From NCBI GenBank assembly GCA_903879825.1, contig CAIRND010000240.1, forward strand, positions 1-16,705: a DNA stretch of 16,705 nucleotides. Direction: 5' to 3'. Below the pieces are notes generated by a model that was given only the letters and a program-made list of their open reading frames with translations, did no database searches and was not told the origin of the DNA. This DNA comes from an uncultured Geobacteraceae bacterium (GTDB taxonomy: Bacteria > Desulfobacterota > Desulfuromonadia > Geobacterales > Pseudopelobacteraceae). The number at the start of each line of letters is the position of its first letter. Position 1 is the stretch's first letter. Below, one piece after another: positions 15,577 through 16,705 of the stretch. Position numbers and translations under genes: made by a program.

Positions 15577-15596
15577 TGAGACCCCCGATAAGTTTA

Positions 15597-16028
15597 TTAC
15601 ATGTTATAGATTCGACTACCTTCAAGCATATTAAAGTTTTGAGCCTGCAACGCCGCGATCGCTTTATCCGTTTCGTCAAAACGGAAAATTATGACCGCAT
15701 TTCCACCGCATCGTTCCACATAGGCATACATATACTCAACATTGATCGCTTCACGGTCAAGTGTCTGAAGAATAGCTGATAACCCGCCCGGTTGATCAGG
15801 AACTTCAACCGCCACAACTTCGGTCATATTGACCGTAAAGCCGTGTTCCTTCAGTACCGTAGTGGCCGAAGCACCGTCATTGACAATCAAGCGCAGGATA
15901 CCAAAATCAGAGGTATCAGCAAGTGAAAGCGCCCGGATATTGATACCGGCTTCGCCAAGAATACGAGTAATTTCAGCCAAACGGCCAGACTTGTTTTCAA
16001 TGAAGATGGATATCTGTTCAACTTTCAT
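15597..16028 (-). CDS. Tandem ACT-domain amino acid-binding protein
   Basis: The 143-residue protein is made of two ACT domains and nothing else. The first (about 3-68) has ENKSGRLAEITRILGEAGIN, and the second (about 70-143) has VPDQPGGLSAILQTLDREAIN. Both carry the glycine-leucine turn that usually forms the ligand site. ACT domains bind amino acids and regulate metabolism, so this is probably a small cytoplasmic sensor or a regulator of a partner enzyme. The ATG at 16028 follows GGAGGT (16032-16037); the earlier ATG at 16043 lacks a ribosome site. It lies 41 bases downstream of the aryl-CoA ligase gene and directly upstream of the binding proteins. There is no DNA-binding or catalytic domain, so its exact target cannot be named. 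Confidence 0.9.
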   Translation of the reverse strand: MKVEQISIFIENKSGRLAEITRILGEAGINIRALSLADTSDFGILRLIVNDGASATTVLKEHGFTVNMTEVVAVEVPDQPGGLSAILQTLDREAINVEYMYAYVERCGGNAVIIFRFDETDKAIAALQAQNFNMLEGSRIYNM

Positions 16029-16031
16029 AAT

Positions 16032-16037
16032 ACCTCC
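16032..16037 (-). promoter_or_regulatory. Ribosome binding site that sets the ACT-protein start
   Basis: GGAGGT on the minus strand, just upstream of ATG 16028. It favours this ATG over the in-frame one at 16043. Confidence 0.75.
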
Positions 16038-16069
16038 AACCATCTAATATTGTAACGTTTTTGTATGGA

Positions 16070-16705
16070 TTACAATTTCCGGTTATCAATTACCCGTTTG
16101 GCTTTACCTTCGCTGCGTTGAATGGTTTTTGGTTCAACCAGTTTGGCGGTACAGGTGACTCCCAGCATGTCCTTGATCGATTTTTCAACACGTCGTGCCA
16201 AAGCCTGCAGCACCTTGATTTCATCCGAGAACAGATGTTCACTGACTTCGACCTGAACCGTCAACGTATCAAGTGTCCCCTGCCGGTCAATAATCAGCAT
16301 ATAATGCGGCTCAATGCCTTCAATACCAACCAGAATTGCTTCGATCTGAGAAGGGAATACGTTTACACCACGGATAATCAGCATATCGTCAGAGCGACCG
16401 CTCATGCGGGTGATACGGGCATGGGTGCGACCACAGATACATGGTTCATAGGTCAAACTGGTAATATCGCGGGTACGGTAACGGATCAGCGGTATACCCT
16501 GTTTGGTGATGGTGGTTATAACCAGCTCGCCGCGTTCCCCTTCCGGCAGGCGTTCACCGGTCTCAGGGTTTATAATTTCCGGGATAAAGTGATCTTCCCA
16601 GATATGGAGTCCCTTCTTTGCTTCGATGCATTCGATTGCAACGCCCGGTCCCATGATTTCTGACAGTCCATAAATATCGATCGCCGACAGGTTAAGTTTT
16701 TGCTC
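16070..16705 (-). CDS. paaK: Phenylacetate-CoA ligase-type enzyme, C-terminal part (cut by window edge)
   Basis: Only the last 211 residues are in the window; the frame is open to the right edge, so the gene starts outside. The family makes aryl-acyl-CoA from arylacetic acids, ATP and CoA in the cytoplasm. The fragment begins EQKLNLSAIDIYGLSEIMGPG, matching the DIYGLSE-MGPG region of PaaK. It continues with YRTRDI and PCICGRTHARI, then GRSDDMLIIRGVNVFPSQIE at the start of the C-terminal domain, and ends GKAKRVIDNRKL with the lysine region expected for adenylation. Related anaerobes often place this gene after indolepyruvate ferredoxin oxidoreductase genes, which would lie beyond the window. 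The substrate may be phenylacetate or another aryl acid, and the symbol is a family call. Confidence 0.9.
   Translation of the reverse strand, partial: EQKLNLSAIDIYGLSEIMGPGVAIECIEAKKGLHIWEDHFIPEIINPETGERLPEGERGELVITTITKQGIPLIRYRTRDITSLTYEPCICGRTHARITRMSGRSDDMLIIRGVNVFPSQIEAILVGIEGIEPHYMLIIDRQGTLDTLTVQVEVSEHLFSDEIKVLQALARRVEKSIKDMLGVTCTAKLVEPKTIQRSEGKAKRVIDNRKL

Noticed and set aside
16061..16663. 200-codon plus-strand frame opposite the phenylacetate-CoA ligase gene
   Set aside because: The minus strand encodes unmistakable ligase motifs throughout; the plus frame has no motif or ribosome site.

Overview
The window looks like ordinary chromosomal DNA of an anaerobic deltaproteobacterium, most likely a Desulfuromonadales/Geobacter-type organism. 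This rests on gene content and arrangement, not on a marker gene. Livestock of evidence: a branched-chain-type ABC transporter with tandem binding proteins sits beside a tandem-ACT protein and a phenylacetate-CoA-ligase-type enzyme, an arrangement I associate with that group. An HpnH-type radical SAM enzyme (hopanoid side chain) and a long-form GapN are also present. I see no integrase, transposase, phage gene, CRISPR array, tRNA or rRNA.

Layout. Bases 1-496 are non-coding apart from a possible 15-codon tail of a gene at the left edge; they hold a long inverted repeat (227-339) and a short 5'-UTR hairpin. The plus strand then carries eno (enolase) and pgi (glucose-6-phosphate isomerase), separated by a strong inverted repeat ending 20 bases before the pgi start. 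A 306-base intergenic stretch follows, with a dispersed-repeat-like element and a perfect 26-bp palindrome. Everything from 3753 to the right edge is on the minus strand, so pgi and hrpB converge.

Read in the direction of transcription, from the right edge, the minus-strand run is: phenylacetate-CoA ligase (5' part outside the window), ACT-domain protein, two periplasmic binding proteins (livK type), livH, livM, livG, livF, hpnH-type radical SAM enzyme, gapN-type dehydrogenase, larE-type sulfur transferase, and hrpB helicase. Gaps are short (at most 92 bases) and several genes overlap by 1-8 bases. One long transcript or a few overlapping transcripts are therefore plausible. The largest gap, between the second livK and livH, contains a stem-loop whose single imperfect pair is a G.U wobble only in the minus-strand RNA.

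How the genes fit together. The Liv proteins form a complete amino-acid importer (periplasmic receptor, two permeases, two ATPases). With the ACT protein and the aryl-CoA ligase they suggest uptake and reductive-type breakdown of amino acids, possibly aromatic ones, to aryl-acyl-CoA. eno, pgi and gapN belong to central sugar-phosphate metabolism. hpnH, larE and hrpB have no obvious partners here.

Nothing in the window is clearly an undescribed system. The best points for a second look are the GapN-type enzyme without the usual catalytic glutamate, the livK-livH hairpin, the three-cysteine LarE without other lar genes, and the HpnH-GapN stop/start overlap.
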